Shown here: one piece after another, positions 17,612-25,847 of the stretch
How the letters are laid out: each line of letters starts with the position of its first letter
Numbering within the stretch: the stretch's first letter is position 1
From: Accumulibacter jenkinsii
Lineage (GTDB): Bacteria; Pseudomonadota; Gammaproteobacteria; Burkholderiales; Rhodocyclaceae
Direction: 5' to 3'
Assembly: GCA_036625225.1 (NCBI GenBank)
Contig: JAZKUF010000003.1
Span: forward strand, 496,001-560,000
Length of the DNA stretch: 64,000 nucleotides
Made by a program: the position numbers and the translations under genes
The notes under the pieces: model-generated
What the model saw: the letters and a program-made list of their open reading frames with translations, nothing else
Databases searched by the model: none
What the model was told of the DNA's origin: nothing

Positions 17612-19159
17612 ATGACCCTGCTGCAATGGAGCGAACATTTCGTGACGGGAATCGATGGCGTCGACCATCAGCATCGCGGGCTGGTCGATCTCGTGAACGC
17701 GGCGGCGCCGGTGCTGATCGACGGTGATCCGACGACGCTTGCCGCGGAGACCCTGCTCGACCGCCTGACCGACTACGCGGCGAATCATTTTCGCGACGAG
17801 GAGCGCCTGATGGGCGAATGCGGGGTCGACGCCGCCTATTGCGCGCAGCATATACGCAGCCATTGCTCGTTTGTCGATGAGGTCGGACAGATGCGTCGGC
17901 AGATCGGCGGCGGCACCTTCGACGGCGAGTACCTGCTGCGTTTTCTCACCAGTTGGCTGACTTTTCACATTCTCGTCGAAGACCAGTACCTGGCGCGTCA
18001 ATTCCGCCTGCTGGCCGCCGGCCAGAGCGCGTCGGCGGCGCTCCTGCTGGCCCGTGAACGGCGCAGCGATTCGGCGCAGGCGGTGCTGACCGGTGCCGTG
18101 ATCGATCTCTTTGCCGTCGCTGCGCAGCGCAACCGCGCGCTGGTCGAAAGCAACGCGCAGCTGCAGGCGGCGCAGGCTCGTCTGGCCGAACTCAACGCCG
18201 ATCTCGAGCGGCAGGTCGAAGCGCGCACGCGCGAGCTGCAGCAGACCAACCTCGATCTGCTGCGCGAGCAGGGCGCCCTGCACGCAGCGATGGAAACCAT
18301 CGAGCGCACGCAAGGCCAGTTGTTGCAGTCGGAAAAGATGGCTGCCGTCGGCCAGCTGGCCGCCGGCGTCGCGCACGAGATCAACAATCCGATCGGTTTC
18401 GTCAGTTCCAACCTCGGTTCGCTCGAGGACTACGTCAGCCGCCTGTTCGAACTCGCCGCCGCCGGCAGCGACCTGCTCGGCGCACTTGATGGCGATCACC
18501 CGGCGCGGCTCGCCGCCGAGCGGGCCGGCCGCGCCGCCGAACTCGACTTCCTGCGCGAAGACATTCCGGCGCTGATCGGCGAATCGGCCGACGGACTCGC
18601 GCGGGTACGCAAGATCGTCGCCGACCTCAAGGACTTCTCGCGCGCCGACAACGCCGAATGGCAGCTGGCGGACATCCATCAGGGTCTCGCGAGCACGCTC
18701 AACGTGGTCGCCAGCGAGTTGAAGTACAAGGCCACGCTGGTCCGGGAATTCGGCGAGCTGCCGCTGGTGCGCTGCATTCCGGCACAGCTCAACCAGGTCT
18801 TCATGAACCTCCTGGTCAATGCGGGCCAGGCGATCGAGGTCGCCGGCACGATCACCCTGCGCACCGGCCAGGACGGCCGCTGGGTGTGGATCGACATCGA
18901 AGACACCGGCAGTGGCATCGCGGCGGCGCTGCAGTCGCGGATTTTCGAGCCCTTCTTCAGTACCAAGCCGCCCGGCAAGGGCACCGGGCTGGGTCTGTCG
19001 ATCTCCTGGGAGATCATCCAGCGCCACCAGGGAATGCTTCGGGTCGATAGCGAACCGGGGCGCGGCAGCCGTTTTCGCATCGAACTGCCGATCGCCGGGC
19101 CGAATGGCGTGGCCAACGGGGAGGCGGGCGCCGGTTTCGGCGATCGCCGCGCGACATGA
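17612..19159 (+). CDS. hemerythrin-domain sensor histidine kinase
   Basis: This soluble kinase of 515 residues senses through an N-terminal bacteriohemerythrin domain (1-140), expected to bind a diiron centre and oxygen or NO. Iron ligands are visible: VDHQHRGLVDLV (H21), HFRDEERLM (H59, E63), then HIRSHCSF and FHILVEDQYL. A coiled coil (about 170-240) leads to HisKA with GVAHEINNPIGF (phospho-acceptor H near 255) and HATPase_c with FMNLLVNAGQAI, DTGSGI and GKGTGLGLS. The ATG at MTLLQW is chosen because the domain begins there; upstream frame composition is unnatural. It is the first gene of the signalling array and overlaps the next as ATGA. No transmembrane helix is present. Confidence 0.9.
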   Translation: MTLLQWSEHFVTGIDGVDHQHRGLVDLVNAAAPVLIDGDPTTLAAETLLDRLTDYAANHFRDEERLMGECGVDAAYCAQHIRSHCSFVDEVGQMRRQIGGGTFDGEYLLRFLTSWLTFHILVEDQYLARQFRLLAAGQSASAALLLARERRSDSAQAVLTGAVIDLFAVAAQRNRALVESNAQLQAAQARLAELNADLERQVEARTRELQQTNLDLLREQGALHAAMETIERTQGQLLQSEKMAAVGQLAAGVAHEINNPIGFVSSNLGSLEDYVSRLFELAAAGSDLLGALDGDHPARLAAERAGRAAELDFLREDIPALIGESADGLARVRKIVADLKDFSRADNAEWQLADIHQGLASTLNVVASELKYKATLVREFGELPLVRCIPAQLNQVFMNLLVNAGQAIEVAGTITLRTGQDGRWVWIDIEDTGSGIAAALQSRIFEPFFSTKPPGKGTGLGLSISWEIIQRHQGMLRVDSEPGRGSRFRIELPIAGPNGVANGEAGAGFGDRRAT

Positions 19160-21648
19160 TGCCGAGAGCGTCGCCGCCTTCGCTCTACGATGCGCTCGGC
19201 TGCATCGTCATGCGCCTCGACACCCGGCTCAGGATCTGGTACGTGAACTCTTTCGGCCTGCAGCTGCTCGGCTACAACCGCCTGGGCCAGGTCTTCCAGC
19301 AGCCGCTCGCCAGTCTGATCGACCGCGATTCGATGCAGGCGACCGAGTTTCTCGCGCAGCTCGAGGACATCGGCGCGCACGGCGTCGTCCGCCAGCTCGA
19401 GTCGCCGCTGACCGGGGCCAAGGGTCGCCGACTGTGGATTTCATGGACCATCGAGCACCGCGCCGATACCGACATGCAGCTCGCGCCCATCGTCCTCGTC
19501 GGCGCCGATGTCACCCGCCTGCACGAGAGCATCGAGTCGTCGCAGCTTTTCCGCGACATCGCCGAGAGCAGTCCGCTGGGCATCCTCATCACCGACGCGG
19601 AGCTCACGATCCGCTTTGCCAACCCGGCCGCACTGGCGATCACCGGTTACACGGCGGACGAGGTGATCGGCAGTCAGCCGCGGATGTTCGGCTCGGGGCT
19701 GACGCCCGATGACACCTACCGTGCCATGTGGGCCGCCCTCAACGCCGGTGGCAGCTGGAGCGGCGAGTTCATCAACCGGCACAAGGATGGCGGCACCTAC
19801 GTCGAGAAAATCCAGATTGCGGCGATTCTCGACCGCGACGGCGTCGTCCGCTTCTTCTTTTCGATCGCCGAGGATCTCTCGAAGCAGCGCGACTTCGACC
19901 GCCGACTCGAAGCGCTGAGCAGCACCGATGTGTTGACCAGCCTGCCCAATCGCGCCGGTTTCCTCGGCATCGCCAGCCTCGCCATGCATCGGGTCAGCGC
20001 CGCCGGGCATGGGTTGGCGGTGGTCGACCTCGACATCGACGACTTCGAGACCGTCAATCGCTCGCTCGGCGCCGGTCTCGCCGATTGCCTGCTGATCGAG
20101 ATCGGTCACCGGCTCGCTGCCACCGTGCGCGAGGATGATCTCGTCGCCCGTCTCGGCAGCGACGACTTCGGCCTCCTCCTGAACATTCCCGAGTCACCGA
20201 CCGCGACTGACTGCGCCGAGATCTCCAGCCGCCTGCTGGCGGCTATCCGACCGCCGTTTACGCTCGGCCAGCGGACGATCGCGGTCACCGCCTCGATCGG
20301 TATCGCTTGCGCGCCGGGCGACGGTGACGACGCCGGCGAACTGTTGACCCGTGCCGTTGGCGCTGCGCAGAACGCCAAGCGCGCCGGCGGCGACCGCATG
20401 GCCCGTTTCGACCCGGCGCTGGCCAGCGAGGATTCGGGCCGGCGGCAGATGCTCGGTGAACTGCGTCACGCGGCCGCGCGCAATCAGCTGGTCCTGCACT
20501 ATCAGCCGCAGCTCAGCCTGCAGACCGGCGCCATCGTCGGACTCGAAGCGCTGGTCCGCTGGCAGCACCCGCTGCACGGATTGATTCCGCCCGGCCGCTT
20601 CATCCCTGCCGCCGAGGAGAGCGGGCAGATCATCGCCATCGGCGAATGGGTGCTCGGCGAAGCCTGCCGGCAGATGCGCCGCTGGCTCGATGCCGGCTTC
20701 GCGCCGATCAAGGTCGCCGTCAACCTGTCGGCGCGGCAGTTCCGCCTCGCCAACCTGGCGCTGGTGGTCGGCAACGCGCTCGCCGCCAGCCAGCTCGATC
20801 CCCGCATGCTCGAACTCGAGATCACCGAAGGCGCCATGATGCACGACGTGGCGGTGGCCATCCGCACCAGCGAACGGCTCAAGGAACTCGGGGTGCGACT
20901 GTCGCTCGACGATTTCGGCACCGGCTACTCGTCGCTCGCCTACCTCTCGCGTTTCCCGATCGACATCGTCAAGATCGATCAATCCTTCGTCCGCGACATC
21001 ACCACCAACCCGACCAACGCCGCCATCGCCCAGGCGACCATCGCCATGTCGCACAAGCTCGGCAAGGTCGCGCTCGCCGAGGGCGTCGAAAGCGAGGAGC
21101 AGATGTATTACCTGCGTCGCAACGACTGCGACGAGATGCAGGGCTATCTGTTTTCGCGGCCGCTGGCGGCCGACGAGCTGGCGGCGCTGCGCATCGCCGG
21201 CCGCCAGCTCGCCTTCCCGGCGGCGAGCCCGCAGCAAGCGCTGCCGAGCGTGCTGCTGGTCGACGACGAACCGAACATCCTGTCGGCGCTCAAACGCCTG
21301 CTGCGGCGGGAGGGCTACCATGTGCTCACCGCCGAAAGCGGCCAGGCGGCGCTCGCCATTCTCGCCCGCGAGCCGGTCAAGGTGGTGGTCTCCGATCAGC
21401 GCATGCCGAGCATGAGCGGCACCGAGTTGCTGGCCAGGGTCAGGATGATCTACCCGCAGACCGTGCGCATGGTGCTCTCCGGCCACTCCGAAATCGACGC
21501 CGTGACCGACGCCATCAACCTCGGCGCGGTCTACAAGTACCTCAACAAACCCTGGGACGACGACAGTCTCAAGAACGAAGTGCGCGCCGCCATTCGCCAC
21601 TGGAACGAATGCTTCGGTTCGCCGACACTGGCCTGCGAAAAAACATGA
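19156..21648 (+). CDS. PAS-PAS-GGDEF(degenerate)-EAL-REC protein, predicted c-di-GMP phosphodiesterase
   Basis: This 830-residue protein has two PAS domains (about 10-250), a GGDEF-like domain (255-420), EAL (430-685) and a C-terminal receiver (700-820). The GGDEF signature reads GSDDF, so cyclase activity is unlikely. EAL residues are all present: GLEALVRW, VNLSARQF, LELEITEG, LSLDDFGTGYSSL, IVKIDQSF and AEGVESEEQ, predicting an active phosphodiesterase. The receiver (LLVDDEPNILSALKRLLRRE, SDQRMPSMSG, LNKPWDD) resembles those of RpfG-type proteins and keeps its phospho-acceptor aspartate. A receiver after EAL is an uncommon order. It overlaps both neighbours by 4 bases. Confidence 0.9.
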   Translation: MMPRASPPSLYDALGCIVMRLDTRLRIWYVNSFGLQLLGYNRLGQVFQQPLASLIDRDSMQATEFLAQLEDIGAHGVVRQLESPLTGAKGRRLWISWTIEHRADTDMQLAPIVLVGADVTRLHESIESSQLFRDIAESSPLGILITDAELTIRFANPAALAITGYTADEVIGSQPRMFGSGLTPDDTYRAMWAALNAGGSWSGEFINRHKDGGTYVEKIQIAAILDRDGVVRFFFSIAEDLSKQRDFDRRLEALSSTDVLTSLPNRAGFLGIASLAMHRVSAAGHGLAVVDLDIDDFETVNRSLGAGLADCLLIEIGHRLAATVREDDLVARLGSDDFGLLLNIPESPTATDCAEISSRLLAAIRPPFTLGQRTIAVTASIGIACAPGDGDDAGELLTRAVGAAQNAKRAGGDRMARFDPALASEDSGRRQMLGELRHAAARNQLVLHYQPQLSLQTGAIVGLEALVRWQHPLHGLIPPGRFIPAAEESGQIIAIGEWVLGEACRQMRRWLDAGFAPIKVAVNLSARQFRLANLALVVGNALAASQLDPRMLELEITEGAMMHDVAVAIRTSERLKELGVRLSLDDFGTGYSSLAYLSRFPIDIVKIDQSFVRDITTNPTNAAIAQATIAMSHKLGKVALAEGVESEEQMYYLRRNDCDEMQGYLFSRPLAADELAALRIAGRQLAFPAASPQQALPSVLLVDDEPNILSALKRLLRREGYHVLTAESGQAALAILAREPVKVVVSDQRMPSMSGTELLARVRMIYPQTVRMVLSGHSEIDAVTDAINLGAVYKYLNKPWDDDSLKNEVRAAIRHWNECFGSPTLACEKT

Positions 21649-24353
21649 TCAACGACGCTGATCCGCTTCCTGCCATACCGCCCGCTCCGGCGGGCGAGGT
21701 CACCGAACCCGATGCCCCTGCGGGCGAGGTCACCGAACCCGCCGACGCCAGCGAGGCCGAGGTCATGGCCGTCGACTCCGATGCCGCCAGCCCGGTGGGC
21801 GTTGAACGGGTGCCGGTGGTCGCCATCGGCACCTCGGCCGGCGGCCTCGAAGCGCTCGAACGCTTCCTGCGCCAGGCATCGCCGGCGAGCGGCATGGCCT
21901 TCGTCGTCATCCAGCACCTCGACCCGATGCACAAGGCCATGCTCGCCGAGCTGCTGCAGCGGACGACGGCGATGCCGGTTGCGGAAATCACCGACGGCAC
22001 GCAGGTCGAGGCCAATCACGTCTACGTCATTCCGCCGGACCGCGAGCTGTCGATTCTCGGCAACACCCTCTACCTCTTCGAACCGGTCGCGCCGCGCGGC
22101 TTGCGCCTGGCGATCGACGCCTTCTTCACGGCGCTGGCTGCCGACCGCGGCCCGGCGGCGATCGGCGTCATCCTCTCCGGCATGGGTTCGGACGGCACCG
22201 CCGGCATGCTGGCGATCCGCGCTGCCGGCGGCATGACGGTCGTCCAGACCCCGGAGTCGGCGGCCTACGACTCGATGCCATGCAGTGCGATCGCCGCCGG
22301 CCTCGCCGACATCATCGTCAGGCCGGAAGAGATGCCGGCGCGCATCGCCGCCCTGCGCAGTCGTCTGACGCTGTCCGCAGAGTCCGTTGGGCTGGCCGAC
22401 GAAAGCCGCGGGGGCGCGGTGGACAAGGCCTTGCTGCTCTTGCGCGGGCGCAGCGGTCACGACTTCGGCCTCTACAAGCGGAGCACGATCAATCGGCGCA
22501 TCGAACGCCGGATGGCGATCCACCAGTTCGCGAGAGTGAGCGATTACCTCAGTTACCTGCGCGAAAACCCGCAGGAACTCGACCTCCTGTTCAAGGAGCT
22601 GCTGATCGGTGTCACCAGCTTCTTTCGCGATCCGCCGGCCTGGGACTACCTGCAGAACGAGGTGATCCCCGGCTGGTTCAGCGCCCATCCCGGCGGCTGC
22701 CACCTGCGCGCCTGGGTGGCCGGCTGCTCGACCGGCGAGGAAGCCTATTCGCTGGCGATCCTCTTCAGCGAAGCGCAGGCGGCGCTGCCGCCGGGCGGGC
22801 GTTTTACCCTGCAGATCTTTGCCACCGACCTCGACTTGGACGGCATCGCGCGCGCCCGCGCCGGACTCTTTCCGGCGAGCATCGCCAGCGACGTTTCGCC
22901 GGAGCGCCTGCGCCGCTTCTTCGTCGAGGAAGGGGAGAGTTTTCGCGTCACCCGAACGATCCGCGAGATGGTCACTTTCGCGCCACAGGACCTCATCGCC
23001 GATCCGCCGTTCACCCGCCTCGACCTGCTGAGCTGCCGCAACCTGCTGATCTACATGAGCGGCGAACTGCAGCGCAGGCTGTTGCCGCTGTTCCACTACA
23101 GCCTCAATCCGGGCGGCATCCTGTTTCTCGGCAGCGCCGAAAGCGCGCTCGGCCATCCCGAACTTTTCACCGCCCTCGACGCCCGCTCGCGCATCTATCG
23201 CCGGCTCTCGGCGCCGTTCCACAAAGCCCCGGCCGACTTTCCCGGCCGCGCCCTGCGCGCCGCCGACGCCCGCGACGCCTCGGCGGTGGCCGCCGAGCCC
23301 AGCCTGCAGTCGCTCGCCGACCGCCTGATCCTGCAGAAGTTCGCTCCGGCGGCCCTGCTGGTGACGGTCGACGGCGACATCGTCTATGTCAGCGGTCGTA
23401 CCGGTCGCTACCTCGAACCGGCGTCGGGCAAGGCCAACTGGAACTTGCACGCGATGGCCCGGGAGGGCCTGCGCCATGAACTCGCGAACGCGCTGCTGGT
23501 CGCCTTGCGCGAGCAGAGCGAAGTGCGCGTCTGCGGCCTCTCGATTGAAAGCGATGGTGGCGCCGGCGATCGGCGCATGGTGGACCTCGCGGTGCATCCG
23601 CTCAGCGAGCCGGCCGCCCTGGCGGGGCTCGCGCTGATCGTCTTCAGCGAGCGCACGCCGCCGGCGACAACCCGTGCGCCGGCGCGCCGCCGTGGCCGCG
23701 CCGGCGACGCCGAGCGCGCCCTGCAGGCCGCGCAGGAGCACGCGCAGGCCATGCGCGAGCAGATGCAGACGGCGCAGGAAGAGTTGAAAGCGGCGAACGA
23801 AGAGCTGCAGTCGATGAATGAGGACCTGCAGTCGACCAACGAGGAACTGACCACCTCCAAGGAGGAACTGCAGTCGATGAACGAGGAACTGCAGACGGTC
23901 AATACCGAGCTGCAGATCCGCGTCAATCAGCTCTCGCGCGCCAACGACGACATGAAGAACCTGCTCAACAGCACCGATCTCGCGACCGTCTTTCTCGACG
24001 GCAGACTTCGCCTGCGCCGCTTCACGACGCCGGCAACGAAGCTTTTCCGCCTGATCGACGCCGACCACGGCCGCCAGCTCTCCGACATCGTCTGCGATCT
24101 CGACTACCCGGACCTCGCGGCAGATGCCCGGCAGGTGCTGCAGACCCTGGTCTTCTCCGAGAAGGCAGTCGTCACCAGAGACGGCCGCTGCTGGTTCAAG
24201 GTGCGCATCATGCCCTATCGGACGATCGCCAACGTCATCGACGGCGTCGTCCTTACATTCACCGAAATCACCCTCGCCAAGCAGCTCGAAGCGCGCCTGC
24301 GCGCGCTCTCGGGGGCAGGCGACGGGGCCGCGACCGACGCCAGGAGGACGTGA
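21645..24353 (+). CDS. CheB-CheR fusion with coiled coil and PAS domain
   Basis: This protein of 902 residues joins a methylesterase, a methyltransferase and a sensor-like domain. The CheB part (about 50-240) has GTSAGGLEALE (serine), VIQHLDPMHKAML (histidine) and GVILSGMGSDGTAG (aspartate), so the triad is complete. CheR (260-530) has LLIGVTSFFRDPPAW, GCSTGEEAYSLAI for S-adenosylmethionine and FATDLDLDGI. A long heptad coiled coil (700-765, EELQSMNEDLQSTNEEL) leads to a PAS domain. No receiver precedes CheB. No chemoreceptor or CheA gene lies in the window. The N terminus carries an in-frame 30-base tandem duplication (21691-21741, AGEVTEP). It overlaps the preceding gene as ATGA. Confidence 0.92.
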   Translation: MINDADPLPAIPPAPAGEVTEPDAPAGEVTEPADASEAEVMAVDSDAASPVGVERVPVVAIGTSAGGLEALERFLRQASPASGMAFVVIQHLDPMHKAMLAELLQRTTAMPVAEITDGTQVEANHVYVIPPDRELSILGNTLYLFEPVAPRGLRLAIDAFFTALAADRGPAAIGVILSGMGSDGTAGMLAIRAAGGMTVVQTPESAAYDSMPCSAIAAGLADIIVRPEEMPARIAALRSRLTLSAESVGLADESRGGAVDKALLLLRGRSGHDFGLYKRSTINRRIERRMAIHQFARVSDYLSYLRENPQELDLLFKELLIGVTSFFRDPPAWDYLQNEVIPGWFSAHPGGCHLRAWVAGCSTGEEAYSLAILFSEAQAALPPGGRFTLQIFATDLDLDGIARARAGLFPASIASDVSPERLRRFFVEEGESFRVTRTIREMVTFAPQDLIADPPFTRLDLLSCRNLLIYMSGELQRRLLPLFHYSLNPGGILFLGSAESALGHPELFTALDARSRIYRRLSAPFHKAPADFPGRALRAADARDASAVAAEPSLQSLADRLILQKFAPAALLVTVDGDIVYVSGRTGRYLEPASGKANWNLHAMAREGLRHELANALLVALREQSEVRVCGLSIESDGGAGDRRMVDLAVHPLSEPAALAGLALIVFSERTPPATTRAPARRRGRAGDAERALQAAQEHAQAMREQMQTAQEELKAANEELQSMNEDLQSTNEELTTSKEELQSMNEELQTVNTELQIRVNQLSRANDDMKNLLNSTDLATVFLDGRLRLRRFTTPATKLFRLIDADHGRQLSDIVCDLDYPDLAADARQVLQTLVFSEKAVVTRDGRCWFKVRIMPYRTIANVIDGVVLTFTEITLAKQLEARLRALSGAGDGAATDARRT

Positions 24354-25762
24354 TGAGTTCCCCGGCGGAAGACCGTCAACGGATTCGGCGGGAGGCCGAA
24401 AAGCTGGTCAGCGCTGCCGGTTTCGGCACGCCGAAGCCCGAAGCAGACGCGCAACTGCTGCGCCTGCTGCACGAGCTGCAGGTGCATCGCGTCGAGCTCG
24501 AACTGCAGAACGAAGCGCTGCGTGAGGCGCGCAGCGAGATCGAGCTCGGTCTGCAGCGCTATACCGACCTCTACGATTTGGCGCCGGTCGGCTATTTCAC
24601 GCTCACCCGCGATGGCCTGATCGAGCAGAGCAACCTCGCCGGCGCAGCGCTCTTCGCCCTGCCGCGCGCGAGCTGTGCCGGACGCCCTTTCCTGTCGCTG
24701 CTGGCGCCGGCCGCACAGGGCGCTTTCAAGGTCTTTCTCGAGCGCGCCTTTGCCTCGGCGGCGCCGCTCGCCGGCGACTTCGAGTTCCAGCGCCCGGACC
24801 ACCTGCGGCTGCACGGACAGGTGCTGGCGCTGGCCGAGGCGAGCGGCCACTGCTGCCGGCTGACGGTCACCGACATCAGCGAACGGGTGCAGGCGCAGGC
24901 TGAAATCGCCCGCCGGCTGGCCGAGACCAGCGCGCTCAAGGCCGGTCTGGAAGCGGCGCAGCTGCCGGAGCCGGAAGTGCAGAGAGTCGCCGCAGTCGGC
25001 CTGCTGGCGGCCGGCGCGGCGCACGCGATCAACAATCCGCTGGCCTTCGTGCGCGCCAACCTGGGCACCCTCGGCGGCTATCTGACCGAACTGCTGGCCG
25101 CTTGCGAGGCGCGCGCGGCAAGCGCCCTGCCGGCCTCCGAACCCCTGCCTGAACGGCAACGGGAAGTGGATTTCATTCGCGGGGATGCGGCGAAGCTGGT
25201 CGCCGAATCGATCGCCGGGCTCGATCGCCTGCGCGACATCGTCGCTGCGCTTGCGGTTTTCGCGCGTCCCGATCAGCAGTGCTGGCAATCGACCGATCTG
25301 CAGAGCGGGCTTGCCAGCACCCTCCTGATTGCCGCCGACGAGATCGGCCGCCGGGCCGAGATCATCCCGGACTTCGCCGACCTGCCGCCCGTCTGGTGCG
25401 CGCCGGCGCAGATCAAGCAGGTGTTTCTGAGTCTTTTGCTGAACGCCGCGCAGTCGATCGAAACGCACGGCGTCATCAGCGTCCGTTCGGGGCGCTGCGA
25501 CCACCGCGTCTGGTTCGAAGTCGAGGATAACGGCTGCGGCATCGCCGAGCAGGACCGCGAACGCCTTTTCGACCCCTTCTTCACCACCCGGGCAGCCGGC
25601 CAGGGGGTCGGTCTTGGCCTCGCGCTGGCGCGCACGGTGATTCTCCGCCATCGCGGCACGATCGACGTCCGCAGCCGGCTCGGCGTCGGCACCGTCGTTC
25701 GCGTGACGCTGCCGATCGAGCCGGCATTGACCCTGCTCCCGAATGTCGAAGCTGCCAATTAA
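24353..25762 (+). CDS. PAS sensor histidine kinase with altered H-box
   Basis: This soluble kinase of 469 residues has an N-terminal coiled region (LLHELQVHRVELELQNEAL), a PAS domain (about 60-180, DLAPVGYFTLTRDGLIEQS) and a kinase core. The H-box reads GAAHAINNPLAFVRAN: the histidine is kept (near residue 223) but the following glutamate of HEINNP, normally needed for phosphotransfer and phosphatase chemistry, is alanine. HATPase_c is otherwise normal (FLSLLLNAAQSI, EDNGCGI, GQGVGLGLAL). ATG is preferred to a GTG one codon upstream because AGGAGG sits 5 bases before it. The start shares one base with the preceding stop codon. Confidence 0.88.
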   Translation: MSSPAEDRQRIRREAEKLVSAAGFGTPKPEADAQLLRLLHELQVHRVELELQNEALREARSEIELGLQRYTDLYDLAPVGYFTLTRDGLIEQSNLAGAALFALPRASCAGRPFLSLLAPAAQGAFKVFLERAFASAAPLAGDFEFQRPDHLRLHGQVLALAEASGHCCRLTVTDISERVQAQAEIARRLAETSALKAGLEAAQLPEPEVQRVAAVGLLAAGAAHAINNPLAFVRANLGTLGGYLTELLAACEARAASALPASEPLPERQREVDFIRGDAAKLVAESIAGLDRLRDIVAALAVFARPDQQCWQSTDLQSGLASTLLIAADEIGRRAEIIPDFADLPPVWCAPAQIKQVFLSLLLNAAQSIETHGVISVRSGRCDHRVWFEVEDNGCGIAEQDRERLFDPFFTTRAAGQGVGLGLALARTVILRHRGTIDVRSRLGVGTVVRVTLPIEPALTLLPNVEAAN

Positions 25763-25847
25763 TTCCGCGCGAGGATCGCCAGCCGGGCGTATCAATCACC
25801 CATCCCCCGACGTTTGCCCCCCCGCCAACGAGAACCGGAGCCGTTCC

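Noticed and set aside
17584..17617. TTGACA at 17584-17589 as promoter of the signalling array
   Set aside because: A -10 at normal spacing would fall on the start codon and no -10-like sequence is there.
17327..19027. Minus-strand open frame of 566 codons opposite the hemerythrin kinase
   Set aside because: No domain is recognisable and the plus strand encodes intact hemerythrin and kinase motifs.
21531..24068. Minus-strand open frame of 845 codons opposite the CheB-CheR gene
   Set aside because: Its composition (Arg, Gln, Gly, Ala) is that of a GC-rich shadow, while the plus strand has complete CheB and CheR motifs.
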